From Anaerolineaceae bacterium (GTDB taxonomy: Bacteria > Chloroflexota > Anaerolineae > Anaerolineales > Villigracilaceae): a DNA stretch of 64,000 nt. Positions within the stretch are counted from its first letter, which is position 1. Each line of letters starts with the position of its first letter. The position numbers were made by a program, and so were the translations under genes. A model generated the notes under the pieces. It was not told where the DNA came from and made no database searches. It worked only from the letters and a program-made list of their open reading frames with translations. The stretch covers positions 18,649 to 82,648 of the forward strand of contig QZIJ01000074.1 of assembly GCA_003598975.1 (NCBI GenBank), read 5' to 3'. Of the stretch, positions 49,347 to 57,226 are shown piece by piece.

Positions 49347-50561
49347 ATGAAATACCGCGATCTCCACATCCAAACCCAACGCGAATTCCCCAACAACGCG
49401 CGGTCGGAAGGCTTCGGCTGGCTCGTCCGCGCGGGATACGTCACGCGCGAGAATGAAATCCTTCCGCTGGGCGAACGGGTGATTGCGCGAATAAAAGAGG
49501 GGGCAACAGATCATCCGCAAGCCTATTTTGCGTCCATTGGAATCCCTGTCATCAAAGGTCTTTTCGGTCACTTGTTTTTCTTCACCGAAACGGGGAAGGA
49601 GGATATTTTCAAATGTAGTGAATGTGATTATGCCGACCTTGCGGAAACTGCCTGCTCACAAAATTTCAAAATCCAGCCGCCCGAAAAACTTCCCATCGAG
49701 AAAGTATACACACCCAATTGCAACACGATTGAATCTCTGGCAAAATTCCTCCACGTGGATGAAAACAAGACAGCCAAGGCGCTGATGTTCGTCCGAATCT
49801 CAGACGGACAGTTTGTCTTTGTTGTCATGCGCGGCGACACCCAATTGAATCCGCACAAACTCAGAAAACATATTGGGGAAGTTCGCCCCGCAACTGCGGA
49901 GGAAATTGTCGCTGTCGGTGCGGTCCCAGGCTTTGCATCCGCGATTGGAATAAAAAACGCGCTGATCGTTGTTGATGAACTCATCCCCCATTCGATGAAT
50001 CTGGTGGCTGGAGCGAACGAAGAAGGATATCACCTGCTCAATACCAACCATGGTCGGGACTACTCAGCCGATCTCGTCGTTGAAATTGTACAAGCCCAGG
50101 ATGGAGACATTTGCACGGTATGTGAGGATGCCTGCTTCTGGCAGGAGAAAGGCGAAATTCTTGTGGATGAAAAGGGTGAATTTTCCGACAGGAACATCCT
50201 GCTCGCCCTCGCTGAAACTCACCACGATGACAAGGGACTCACCCTCCCCGCCTCCGCCGCGCCGTTTGACGTGTACCTCATGCACATCCCTGGCAAGACA
50301 ATGGATACGCGCGCCGAAGCGGAGAAAATTTTCCTCGCATGTCAGTCGGCAGGCATCTCGGTCCTGTTCGATGACCGAGACGAACGGGCGGGCGTCAAAT
50401 TCAACGACGCGGACCTGATCGGGTGTCCCCTCCGAATCACGGTAGGGGAGCGCGGTCTGCAAAACGGAATGGTGGAAGTCAAAGCGCGCAAGGCGGGGGA
50501 AAGTGCGAACGTCCGCGTCGAAGAGATTCCCATCCACATAAAAGACCTATCCTCCTCATAG
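49347..50561 (+). CDS. Prolyl-tRNA-synthetase-like protein without catalytic core
   Basis: 404 residues. The N-terminus resembles ProRS (ARSEGFGWLVRAGYVTREN, then LPLGERVIARI). It jumps straight to the region usually just before the editing insert (SECDYADLAETACSQNFKIQ), missing class II motifs 1 and 2. The YbaK-like editing domain (about 125-255, VYTPNCNTIESLAKFLHV, GFASAIGIKNALIVVDE) is complete. THHDDKGLTLPASAAPFDVY, then FDDRDERAGVKFNDADLIG, form the anticodon-binding domain. It cannot be an active ProRS; it may edit Ala- or Cys-tRNA(Pro) in trans. See findings. Confidence 0.85.
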   Translation: MKYRDLHIQTQREFPNNARSEGFGWLVRAGYVTRENEILPLGERVIARIKEGATDHPQAYFASIGIPVIKGLFGHLFFFTETGKEDIFKCSECDYADLAETACSQNFKIQPPEKLPIEKVYTPNCNTIESLAKFLHVDENKTAKALMFVRISDGQFVFVVMRGDTQLNPHKLRKHIGEVRPATAEEIVAVGAVPGFASAIGIKNALIVVDELIPHSMNLVAGANEEGYHLLNTNHGRDYSADLVVEIVQAQDGDICTVCEDACFWQEKGEILVDEKGEFSDRNILLALAETHHDDKGLTLPASAAPFDVYLMHIPGKTMDTRAEAEKIFLACQSAGISVLFDDRDERAGVKFNDADLIGCPLRITVGERGLQNGMVEVKARKAGESANVRVEEIPIHIKDLSSS

Positions 50562-50567
50562 TAGAAT
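50562..50567 (+). promoter_or_regulatory. -10 box, probably leaderless PH-domain gene
   Basis: TAGAAT with the ATG 7 bases later. Confidence 0.55.
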
Positions 50568-50574
50568 TGTACCG

Positions 50575-51483
50575 ATGAACACAGGCTCCTTCCCTCCCTC
50601 CCGCCGACGCGGGCTTCTCGTGCACGGCATCATCATCGCGTTGCTCGCGGCGCTGTCCGTCTGGGCATTTCTCAATCTTGCCCGCGCGCCTGTCGGCCCG
50701 ACCATCATCCTTTACCTGCTCGTCATCCTCGCCGCGCTCCCTCCGCTCCCATTTTTCAGTTACCGCGCCTTCGCCCTCCTGCGCGCCGACTACGTGCTCG
50801 ACCGCGACTCGCTCGCATTTTACTGGGGACTGCGCGTGGAGGACATCCCGCTGACCGACATCGAGTGGATTCGCCCCGCGTCGGACTTGTCCACACCGCT
50901 TCATCCTCCGACCTTTCGGCTGGTTGGCGGTTTACTGGGGGTGACGCGCCACCCCGACCTCGGCGCGGTGGAGTTCATCGCCTCCACGCGGCACAACCTG
51001 TTGCTGGTCGCCACCGCCAAGCGGACGTATGCCATCTCGCCAAAAGATGCGGCCACGTTTCTCGCCACCTTCCGTCGCGCCACCGAACTCGGAAGCCTGC
51101 TCCCTGCTGAGGCGGTCTCGCAATATCCATCCTTTCTGCTGGCGCGTGCCTGGGACAATCTCACGGCGCGCTTCCTCTGGTTGAGCGGATTTCTTCTCAA
51201 TCTTGGTCTTATTGTCTGGGTGACATTTCTGATCCCAGCGGTCAGCCGCGTGTCATTGGGATTCGACTCATCGGGCACGCCACTGGAGTCTGTTCCATCC
51301 GTGCGGCTCATCCTGCTCCCATTGTTGAGTGCGCTATTATTCACAGCGGGAATCATCGCAGGGCTGTTCTTCTATCGCGATGAAAAACTTCGTCCGCTCG
51401 CGATTCTTGTCTGGGCCTCCAGTGCATTGACCAGCCTGTTGTTTCTGCTGGCAGTCCTGTTCATCGTCACCACGCCCATCTAA
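50575..51483 (+). CDS. PH-domain (bPH) membrane protein
   Basis: 302 residues. Two N-terminal membrane helices, then a bacterial PH domain (YVLDRDSLAFYWGLRVEDIP, LTDIEWIRPASDLS), and two more helices at the C-terminus. Function unknown; relatives are membrane scaffolds or stress proteins. Confidence 0.75.
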   Translation: MNTGSFPPSRRRGLLVHGIIIALLAALSVWAFLNLARAPVGPTIILYLLVILAALPPLPFFSYRAFALLRADYVLDRDSLAFYWGLRVEDIPLTDIEWIRPASDLSTPLHPPTFRLVGGLLGVTRHPDLGAVEFIASTRHNLLLVATAKRTYAISPKDAATFLATFRRATELGSLLPAEAVSQYPSFLLARAWDNLTARFLWLSGFLLNLGLIVWVTFLIPAVSRVSLGFDSSGTPLESVPSVRLILLPLLSALLFTAGIIAGLFFYRDEKLRPLAILVWASSALTSLLFLLAVLFIVTTPI

Positions 51484-51484
51484 T

Positions 51485-51540
51485 TTCGTTTTACGTTTTA
51501 CGCCCCAAGGGGTAAGTAAAACGTAAAGCGTAAAACGTAT
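51485..51540. repeat. TTTTACG-type inverted tandem repeat
   Basis: TTCGTTTTACGTTTTACGCC and GTAAAACGTAAAGCGTAAAACG face each other around CAAGG, forming a hairpin upstream of the DUF92 gene. Confidence 0.75.
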
Positions 51541-51543
51541 TCC

Positions 51544-52353
51544 ATGACCAACCAACTCCTCTACGGTTTCCTCCTCGCCCTCCTCATTGCTTTCCTCGCT
51601 TATCGCGCCCACAGCCTGAATGTCAGCGGAGCAATCGCCGCGACCGTCACAGGGACGATCATCTTCGGCGTGGGCGGATGGCAATGGGCAGTCCTGCTTC
51701 TCACATTTTTCATCACATCCTCTGCATTGAGCCGCGCGTTTAAAAAACAAAAAACGAAACTGGAAGAAAAATACTCGAAGGGTCACGAACGGGATGCGGG
51801 TCAGGTCTTCGGCAACGGAGGCGTCGCGGCGCTGTTCGCCCTCATGCATGGATTCTATCCCGACGCGCTCTGGCCCTGGCTGGGATTCGCCGCCGCGCTG
51901 GCCGCGGTCAACGCAGACACGTGGGCGACCGAAATCGGCGTCTTGAATCCCCGTCCGCCGCGCATGATCACTGATTTGCGAAAGGCGGTGGAAAAAGGGA
52001 CTTCGGGCGGAGTCTCCATCGTCGGCACGCTGGCTGCGCTGGCAGGTTCCGCCATCATCGCCACTCTCGCTGTCATCTTCCCCGCTGAAAACTTGACACT
52101 GAACACTGGTCACTGGTTATTGATTACGTTCGCAGGATTGGCAGGCTCCCTCTTCGACTCCCTCCTCGGCGCGACGGTGCAGGCCATCTATTATTGTCCC
52201 AAAGACCAGAAGGAGACCGAGCGCCATCCGCTCCACCTGTGCGGCACAGAGACCGTCCACCTGCGCGGCTGGAAGTGGCTGACGAATGACTGGGTAAATT
52301 TTGGGTGCGGGGCGATGGGAGCGGTGTTGGCTGTAGTGGTGGTTTTGTTGTAG
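51544..52353 (+). CDS. DUF92-family membrane protein
   Basis: 269 residues. AYRAHSLNVSGAIAATVTGT, FFITSSALSRAFKKQK and VNADTWATEIGVLNPRPPRM are the DUF92 signatures; about six membrane segments. DUF92 proteins are linked to phytyl phosphate kinase (VTE6) in phototrophs. A short repeat (52091-52127) is absorbed in frame (NLTLNTGHWLLIT). Confidence 0.85.
   Translation: MTNQLLYGFLLALLIAFLAYRAHSLNVSGAIAATVTGTIIFGVGGWQWAVLLLTFFITSSALSRAFKKQKTKLEEKYSKGHERDAGQVFGNGGVAALFALMHGFYPDALWPWLGFAAALAAVNADTWATEIGVLNPRPPRMITDLRKAVEKGTSGGVSIVGTLAALAGSAIIATLAVIFPAENLTLNTGHWLLITFAGLAGSLFDSLLGATVQAIYYCPKDQKETERHPLHLCGTETVHLRGWKWLTNDWVNFGCGAMGAVLAVVVVLL
52091..52127. repeat. ACTTGACACTGAACACTGGT-type repeat inside a coding region
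   Basis: Heptamer-like units within the DUF92 gene, continuing the frame (NLTLNTGHWLLIT). Confidence 0.6.
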
Positions 52354-52458
52354 AATAAAAGCCAGCGAAGTCCTGCCGTCTGATGCTTATCTTAATTTGG
52401 GGATTAGATTGCAGGTTTTCGTGCAGTCCAAAAGGAAATAAATTCGCTACAGCCCATC

Positions 52459-52471
52459 CGTTGTTAGGTGC
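52459..52471. other. attC-like half site (tentative)
   Basis: CGTTGTTAGGTGC with GTTAGGT matching GTTRRRY, preceded by TTCGCTACAGC. No paired RYYYAAC half was found around it, so recombination function is not shown. Confidence 0.25.
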
Positions 52472-52509
52472 TTAGATTTGAATGACAATAAAACGAAGGA
52501 AAATTTATC

Positions 52510-53094
52510 ATGGGATATGATGTAAAGTGTCCTCAGTGCGGCGAAGTTAATCCAGGGAGTAGGCTATATTGTATAAAATGCCAAACAAATCTTATTGGTA
52601 TTCCTCGAGAGCAAAACGCACCTGCATCCAAAGATGATTCTGAAACTTTTGATGAAATAATACCTCGCCCATTAAGAGTCTTAGGCAACCGCCGAGACAT
52701 GTTAGGCGGTGCATTAAGTTGTATTGCTGCTATTGCCAGTACTGTCTATTTCTATTTCAAGGGAACTCCTGATGTATCAATGTGCACAGGAACTCTTTTT
52801 GGACTATCGGGAATTGTCCTTTTGCTAATTTCTTGGGATTGGGTTGAAGCAACTAATAAAGAGATAACAGTTCACAAGATACTTCATACCAAAACTATTC
52901 ACTGGGGAACAATATATAAGATTGAAACAATTAGTCATTTAGGCATCGTGATTTTGTTAGGCGATGAAGGCAAAATAACTTTATATCCCATGAGATGGGC
53001 AGGGCAAGATAAAGAACTTATGTTACGATTGCTGGAAGCAAAGATTACAAAAACAGGAATTCAAGCGGAGGAAGTTCAATTGTTTCGAAAATAA
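52510..53094 (+). CDS. AT-rich orphan: zinc-ribbon plus membrane protein
   Basis: 194 residues. N-terminal zinc ribbon CPQCGEVNPGSRLYCIKC, then a polar linker, two membrane helices (MLGGALSCIAAIASTVYFYF and GTLFGLSGIVLLLISW), and a C-terminal PH-like beta region (IYKIETISHLGIVILLGDEG). Codon use is clearly AT-rich compared with both neighbours, suggesting recent acquisition. Possible attC-like half site upstream. Start follows GAAGGAAAATTTATC. Confidence 0.75.
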   Translation: MGYDVKCPQCGEVNPGSRLYCIKCQTNLIGIPREQNAPASKDDSETFDEIIPRPLRVLGNRRDMLGGALSCIAAIASTVYFYFKGTPDVSMCTGTLFGLSGIVLLLISWDWVEATNKEITVHKILHTKTIHWGTIYKIETISHLGIVILLGDEGKITLYPMRWAGQDKELMLRLLEAKITKTGIQAEEVQLFRK

Positions 53095-53181
53095 TATAAT
53101 CAGGGTTAAATTGCGCCTACCGATAAACAGCAGTGTCAAGAGTAAATCGTCTACAAGTTGAAAATCGACATCCCACAAAGA

Positions 53182-53220
53182 AAACGGTTCCGAACGAAGA
53201 TTATTTGGAGCCGTTTTTTT
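53182..53220 (+). terminator. Intrinsic terminator after the AT-rich orphan gene
   Basis: ACGGTTCC / GGAGCCGT around a 15-base loop, followed by TTTTTTT. Confidence 0.8.
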
Positions 53221-53305
53221 GTCCGCTGTCATCAGATTCCCATACAGAGACAGCCTTCCCCGCCCCCGCCTCATTTTTTCAAGGTGGGGCATAACAATCC
53301 ATCAA

Positions 53306-53343
53306 ACAAAAACTTGACGCCGATGATCGAATTCACTGGCGTC
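53306..53343 (-). terminator. Intrinsic terminator of the uridine kinase-like gene
   Basis: On the minus strand GACGCC / GGCGTC with an inner loop, then AAGTTTTTG. Confidence 0.75.
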
Positions 53344-53351
53344 GTTTTATT

Positions 53352-55052
53352 TCACCTCTTCCACACCTTAAACTCCTGCAAACTCGAGCCTCCTAAAAAC
53401 TCGCGGACGATGGAATTGGCGGGAATCAAGCCCGCGTCCACGGGCAGGAACCATTCGAGGAAGGCCAGCAGGCGTTTGGCTTCGATGAATTCGGGCGTGC
53501 CGTGGGGGACTTGTCTCAGCAACGGCTCGGCAAGTGATTTAAGCGCGGAGAGTTCATACACCAGCGCGGAGTTGAACATCACGTCACAGTTTTCCTGATA
53601 CGGGAAAATGTAACGCTTCTCGCCGCGGCGGACGGCCTCCCAGCGCGAGATCGTCTGCGCGGCGGAATAGCCGCGTTCGCGCGCGTCGCGGACGATGCGT
53701 CGGATCAGGCGCGTGTCGGTGGTGGAGACACGGTTATGTCGGTCGAGGTTGACCTGCGTCAGCGCAGAGACGTACACCCTGAAAGCGCGGCCCGTCAAAC
53801 GTTCAGGAATGAGGCGGGGGTTGAGGCCGTGGATGCCTTCGAGAATCAGCACCTGTCCCTTGTGCAGTTGGACGACGTCCCCCGCTTCGCGCAATCCCGA
53901 CTTGAAGTTGTAGCGCGGCAACCGCACCTTTTCGCCGCCAACAATTTTCGCGAGGTCCTTCGCAAGCAGGGGCAGGTCGAGTGCATCAATGGATTCGTAA
54001 TCAGGATGCCCATCTTCACCAAGCGGAGTTTTTTTTCGTTCAACGAAGTAATGATCGAGTTCGAGCGGATAGGGCGAGAGGCCGTGCGCGAGGAGCTGGA
54101 CGCTGAGACGGCGCGAGAAGGTGGTCTTACCCGAGGAGGTCGGTCCCGCAATGAGCACAATGCTGGATTCGCGTTCGGCGATCTGCGCGGCGATCTGCGA
54201 AAGGTGACGTTCGTGCATGGCTTCGGAGACAAGCACGATCTCGTCGGCGCGGCCGCCCTCGATGGCATCATCCAGCGCGCCCACGCTGTCAATGCCGAGG
54301 CGCTTCAGCCAGTCGCCATATAGACGGAAGGCCGCCAGTAGTTTTGGATAATCGCCCATCGGCTCGAGCGAGGTGGGCGCGTGACGACGCGGGAAGTGAA
54401 GTGTGAAGCCGCCGCTGATGAGCGAGAGTTCGAACCACTTAAGACAGCCCGTGGATGGGACCATGTAGCCATGCATGTAATCCATGCGGTTTTTGAGAGT
54501 GTAGAGCGTGAGGTACGGTTTGGGACGATGCGCAAGCAGGCGCACCTTGTCGTTGAATTTTTGTTTCTTGAAATATTGGACGGCTTCTTTGAGAGGGATC
54601 TCCCGTCGCCCGAACGGAAGGTCCTCCTTGACAAGGGCGCGCATGTGGGAGGCGAGCGCGTCCAGTTCGGACTGGGTGAGAGCGCGTTCACCCACCTGAC
54701 AGAAATACCCGCCCGACGAGAGGGAGTGGTCAATCGTCAATTTGCCTTTGGGGAAGAGTTCGGCAAAGGCCATTTCGAGCAGGAAGACGAGCGAGCGGCG
54801 ATAAATGCGCGCGCCGTCAGCCGTGTCCATGGTGATGGGCTGGACGCGGCTTTCCATCTCGATAGGATAGGTCAACTCGTGAAGCTCGTTGTTGACGACC
54901 GCCGCGACGATGGGCGCGCTGAAATCGTTTTTTACGGCTTTGAGGAAATCCCCCACTTTCGCCCCGCGCGGGCCTGCGAGGGCGCGTCCATCAGGGAGAT
55001 ATAGCTGGACGGTGGGAGAGGGAGGGGTGAGGTGAATTTGTTTTTTGTTCAT
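53352..55052 (-). CDS. Uridine kinase-like protein with N-terminal TGS and ThrRS-like domains
   Basis: 566 residues. TGS domain (about 14-75, LYLPDGRALAGPRGAKVGDF). A ThrRS-like second additional domain (about 85-230, FAELFPKGKLTIDHSLSSGG). A P-loop kinase domain starting IVLIAGPTSSGKTTFSRR (P-loop 303-310), with LELDHYFVERKKTPLGED and VLILEGIHGLNPRLIPERLTG. This is a nucleoside kinase family with a regulatory N-terminus. GC-rich, without a clear ribosome-binding site. Terminator at its 3' end. Confidence 0.92.
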   Translation of the reverse strand: MNKKQIHLTPPSPTVQLYLPDGRALAGPRGAKVGDFLKAVKNDFSAPIVAAVVNNELHELTYPIEMESRVQPITMDTADGARIYRRSLVFLLEMAFAELFPKGKLTIDHSLSSGGYFCQVGERALTQSELDALASHMRALVKEDLPFGRREIPLKEAVQYFKKQKFNDKVRLLAHRPKPYLTLYTLKNRMDYMHGYMVPSTGCLKWFELSLISGGFTLHFPRRHAPTSLEPMGDYPKLLAAFRLYGDWLKRLGIDSVGALDDAIEGGRADEIVLVSEAMHERHLSQIAAQIAERESSIVLIAGPTSSGKTTFSRRLSVQLLAHGLSPYPLELDHYFVERKKTPLGEDGHPDYESIDALDLPLLAKDLAKIVGGEKVRLPRYNFKSGLREAGDVVQLHKGQVLILEGIHGLNPRLIPERLTGRAFRVYVSALTQVNLDRHNRVSTTDTRLIRRIVRDARERGYSAAQTISRWEAVRRGEKRYIFPYQENCDVMFNSALVYELSALKSLAEPLLRQVPHGTPEFIEAKRLLAFLEWFLPVDAGLIPANSIVREFLGGSSLQEFKVWKR

Positions 55053-55061
55053 GATTTTTTA

Positions 55062-55120
55062 TGTGGTGCGGAATGGTATTCCGCACAATCAGAGTTGGCG
55101 GGATACCATCCCGCCCCACA
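55062..55120. repeat. TGTGGTGCGGAATGG-type inverted repeat
   Basis: Nested palindromes TGCGGAATGGTATTCCGCA and GGCGGGATACCATCCCGCC between the sulfatase and kinase genes. Confidence 0.75.
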
Positions 55121-55126
55121 GCATGA

Positions 55127-56647
55127 TTATTTTTTCAAGGTCTTTTCCGCATCCGCGAGGTGATCGAACAATTCTTCTTTCATCCTCTCAGCAGTGACTG
55201 TGTCTTCGGCGTACAGGTCGCGTTTCTCTTCATCATCGGTTTGCAGGTCGTAAAGTTCAAAGGCGTCGGGATACTTTTCGTAGCCCCTGTAGTGGATCAA
55301 CTTCTTCGTTCCCTTCACCATCGAGATGCTGGTGCGGGAGAGCGGGATGAATGAGGAGACTTGCTTTGCTTCGACCGAGAAAATGGGACGTGCCCCATCT
55401 TCGCTTCCGCCCAGACCTGGAAGCGGCCTCCCTTCCCCGTTCGGGACATCCTTCCCCGCGAGGGAGAGGAGCGTCGGCAACACGTCTGCGCTGGAGGTGG
55501 GCGTGTGCACGTCCACGCGCTGAGATTGGCCTGGCGCGAAAACGAGCAGGGGAATATGAATGACAGGATTATAAAGCAAAGGCGTATCGTGACCGTATTC
55601 GCCGCGTTCAAAGAACTCCCCGTGGTCGGAGGTGATGATGAAGTAGGTGTCTTCGAGCACACCCGCCGCGTCGAGCGAGTCGAAGAGGCGTCCCATCTCC
55701 GCGTCCACGTTGGCGACGTATTCATCATAGACTTTGCGCTGTTCGAGCAATGTGCGGCGGTTGGTGCGTCCGCCCAGCGGATGGAATTGCTTGGTGGGGA
55801 ATTCCATCTCGACAAGCGTGTCCACGAATTGGCGCGTCGGGCGATAGGTGGAATGGGGTGCCATCAGATGGAAATACGCAAAGAAGGGATTTTCCCTGCG
55901 GTGGAGGTCAAGGATCGTATCGCAGATGCCATCGTAGAGGACGCTGTTCTTGAAGAAATAGTAGCCGTTGCTGGGGAGTCCGTAGGGATGCTCCGCGTCA
56001 GCAGTGCCGATGTCGCGGTTGCTGAGTCCGTAGAAGAGGCCGAGATAACCCATCGAAGCAGAGCCTGCCGTCGGGTTCACAACGTGATGCGTGGAGAGGA
56101 GGAAATCGTCGAGGGCATAGTACGCGCCGAGTTCGTCGTTCTTGAAGAACTGGCTGACGAGTGGCTTCTCCTGTCCGTGGATGAATGTCGGCGAGGGGAT
56201 GTGCGTATCGAGGTCCGCGCGGAACTGGCGGAGGAAGAGGTCCGCCCACAGGTTTTGGGCGAAGCCGACGCGGTGATAGTTCGAGCCGAGCAGGTGGAAA
56301 ATATTGCGGTCGGCAAGCTGCCTGCGGACGAGGCCACCGAGGTTGATGGCGCGATGCGTCCACGGGAGGGAGCCAGTGAGCAGGGATGCCGTGCCTGGGG
56401 TGGTGTAATTCCCGCCCGAGTAGTGGGAATGATAGACGATGGCGCGGCCCGCCAAACGTTCTAGATGAGGCGTGGTGCGGCGCGGGTAGCCATATAGGGA
56501 GAGGTTCGCCGCGGTCATCGTGTCCGCGAGCAGGATGACGAAGTTCAGCTTGCGCGTCGGTGACTGGAGAGCGCGCGGGCGGAGGGTCGTCAGCGCGAGG
56601 CTGGCGGCGGTGAGGCCTGAGAGTTTGAGGAAATCGCGTCGGTTCAT
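55127..56647 (-). CDS. Tat-exported sulfatase/LtaS-type alkaline phosphatase superfamily protein
   Basis: 506 residues. Twin-Arg signal NRRDFLKLSGLTAASLALTT. The catalytic centre is GNYTTPGTASLLTG, with Thr at the nucleophile position rather than the Cys/Ser of formylglycine sulfatases, so it resembles phosphoglycerol/phosphoethanolamine transferases. Metal ligands ADTMTAAN and TSDHGEFFERGEYGH are present. A periplasmic hydrolase or transferase acting on lipid- or sugar-linked groups. The membrane-protein gene is 1 base upstream. Confidence 0.82.
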   Translation of the reverse strand: MNRRDFLKLSGLTAASLALTTLRPRALQSPTRKLNFVILLADTMTAANLSLYGYPRRTTPHLERLAGRAIVYHSHYSGGNYTTPGTASLLTGSLPWTHRAINLGGLVRRQLADRNIFHLLGSNYHRVGFAQNLWADLFLRQFRADLDTHIPSPTFIHGQEKPLVSQFFKNDELGAYYALDDFLLSTHHVVNPTAGSASMGYLGLFYGLSNRDIGTADAEHPYGLPSNGYYFFKNSVLYDGICDTILDLHRRENPFFAYFHLMAPHSTYRPTRQFVDTLVEMEFPTKQFHPLGGRTNRRTLLEQRKVYDEYVANVDAEMGRLFDSLDAAGVLEDTYFIITSDHGEFFERGEYGHDTPLLYNPVIHIPLLVFAPGQSQRVDVHTPTSSADVLPTLLSLAGKDVPNGEGRPLPGLGGSEDGARPIFSVEAKQVSSFIPLSRTSISMVKGTKKLIHYRGYEKYPDAFELYDLQTDDEEKRDLYAEDTVTAERMKEELFDHLADAEKTLKK

Positions 56648-56648
56648 T

Positions 56649-57182
56649 TCAGAAGAGATTCCGTACGATCACAACGATAACGGAGACCAGTGAAATCGGG
56701 AGGAGCAAAAAGAGGAAGACAATCAGTCGGTCGGAGATCCATGCAACACTACGGATGACGAAACGCAGGCGCGGGGCGAGAAACGTCAGGAGGAGAGAGA
56801 GCGCCAGCGCGATCCATGTCCATGGAAACAAATCATGGAGGACGGCGTATCCAGTCACCGACAAGCGGTACATATACAGCATGATCGAGCCGAGACCGAA
56901 AAGCGCGGCCACACTCCCGCGCGTGACGAAAACTTCGCGCATCCAACGGGCAGGCAGGAGCATGGATGCGAGCAGGAGAATTGCAAGCGCGGCGAGACTC
57001 TCCAAAAACGCGGATGTCATCGAGTAGGCGAACACCGACAATATTTCCCCGAAGGTGAGGAACATCATCCACGAGGGGACCTTCCACAGGAAGACAACCA
57101 GCGTCCAGCCATATACCAAAAACGAGATGACGGCAAAGACGGGGAGGATGGCGTCGAGCGCAGGAAGGCGGGATTTGAGCAT
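56649..57182 (-). CDS. Hypothetical membrane protein, 177 aa
   Basis: About five membrane helices: ILPVFAVISFLVYGWTLVVF, WMMFLTFGEILSVFAYSMTS, LESLAALAILLLASMLLP, GSVAALFGLGSIMLYMYRLS and the C-terminal LIVFLFLLLPISLVSVIVVI. No family recognised. It lies immediately before the sulfatase-like gene and is probably its partner. Confidence 0.65.
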   Translation of the reverse strand: MLKSRLPALDAILPVFAVISFLVYGWTLVVFLWKVPSWMMFLTFGEILSVFAYSMTSAFLESLAALAILLLASMLLPARWMREVFVTRGSVAALFGLGSIMLYMYRLSVTGYAVLHDLFPWTWIALALSLLLTFLAPRLRFVIRSVAWISDRLIVFLFLLLPISLVSVIVVIVRNLF

Positions 57183-57183
57183 C

Positions 57184-57219
57184 GGTAATTGGTAAATGGG
57201 GAATGGTTATTGGTAACGG
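57184..57219. repeat. GGTAATT-type repeat
   Basis: GGTAATTGGTAAATGGGGAA then TGGTTATTGGTAACGG, upstream of the membrane-protein gene. Confidence 0.7.
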
Positions 57220-57226
57220 TTGATGA

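Noticed and set aside
54381..55004. Long plus-strand frame opposite the uridine-kinase-like gene
   Set aside because: High-GC antisense shadow without motif or ribosome-binding site.
55361..56464. 367-codon plus-strand frame opposite the sulfatase-like gene
   Set aside because: Antisense shadow; repeated Val/Glu/Arg codons mirror the real gene, and there is no family resemblance.
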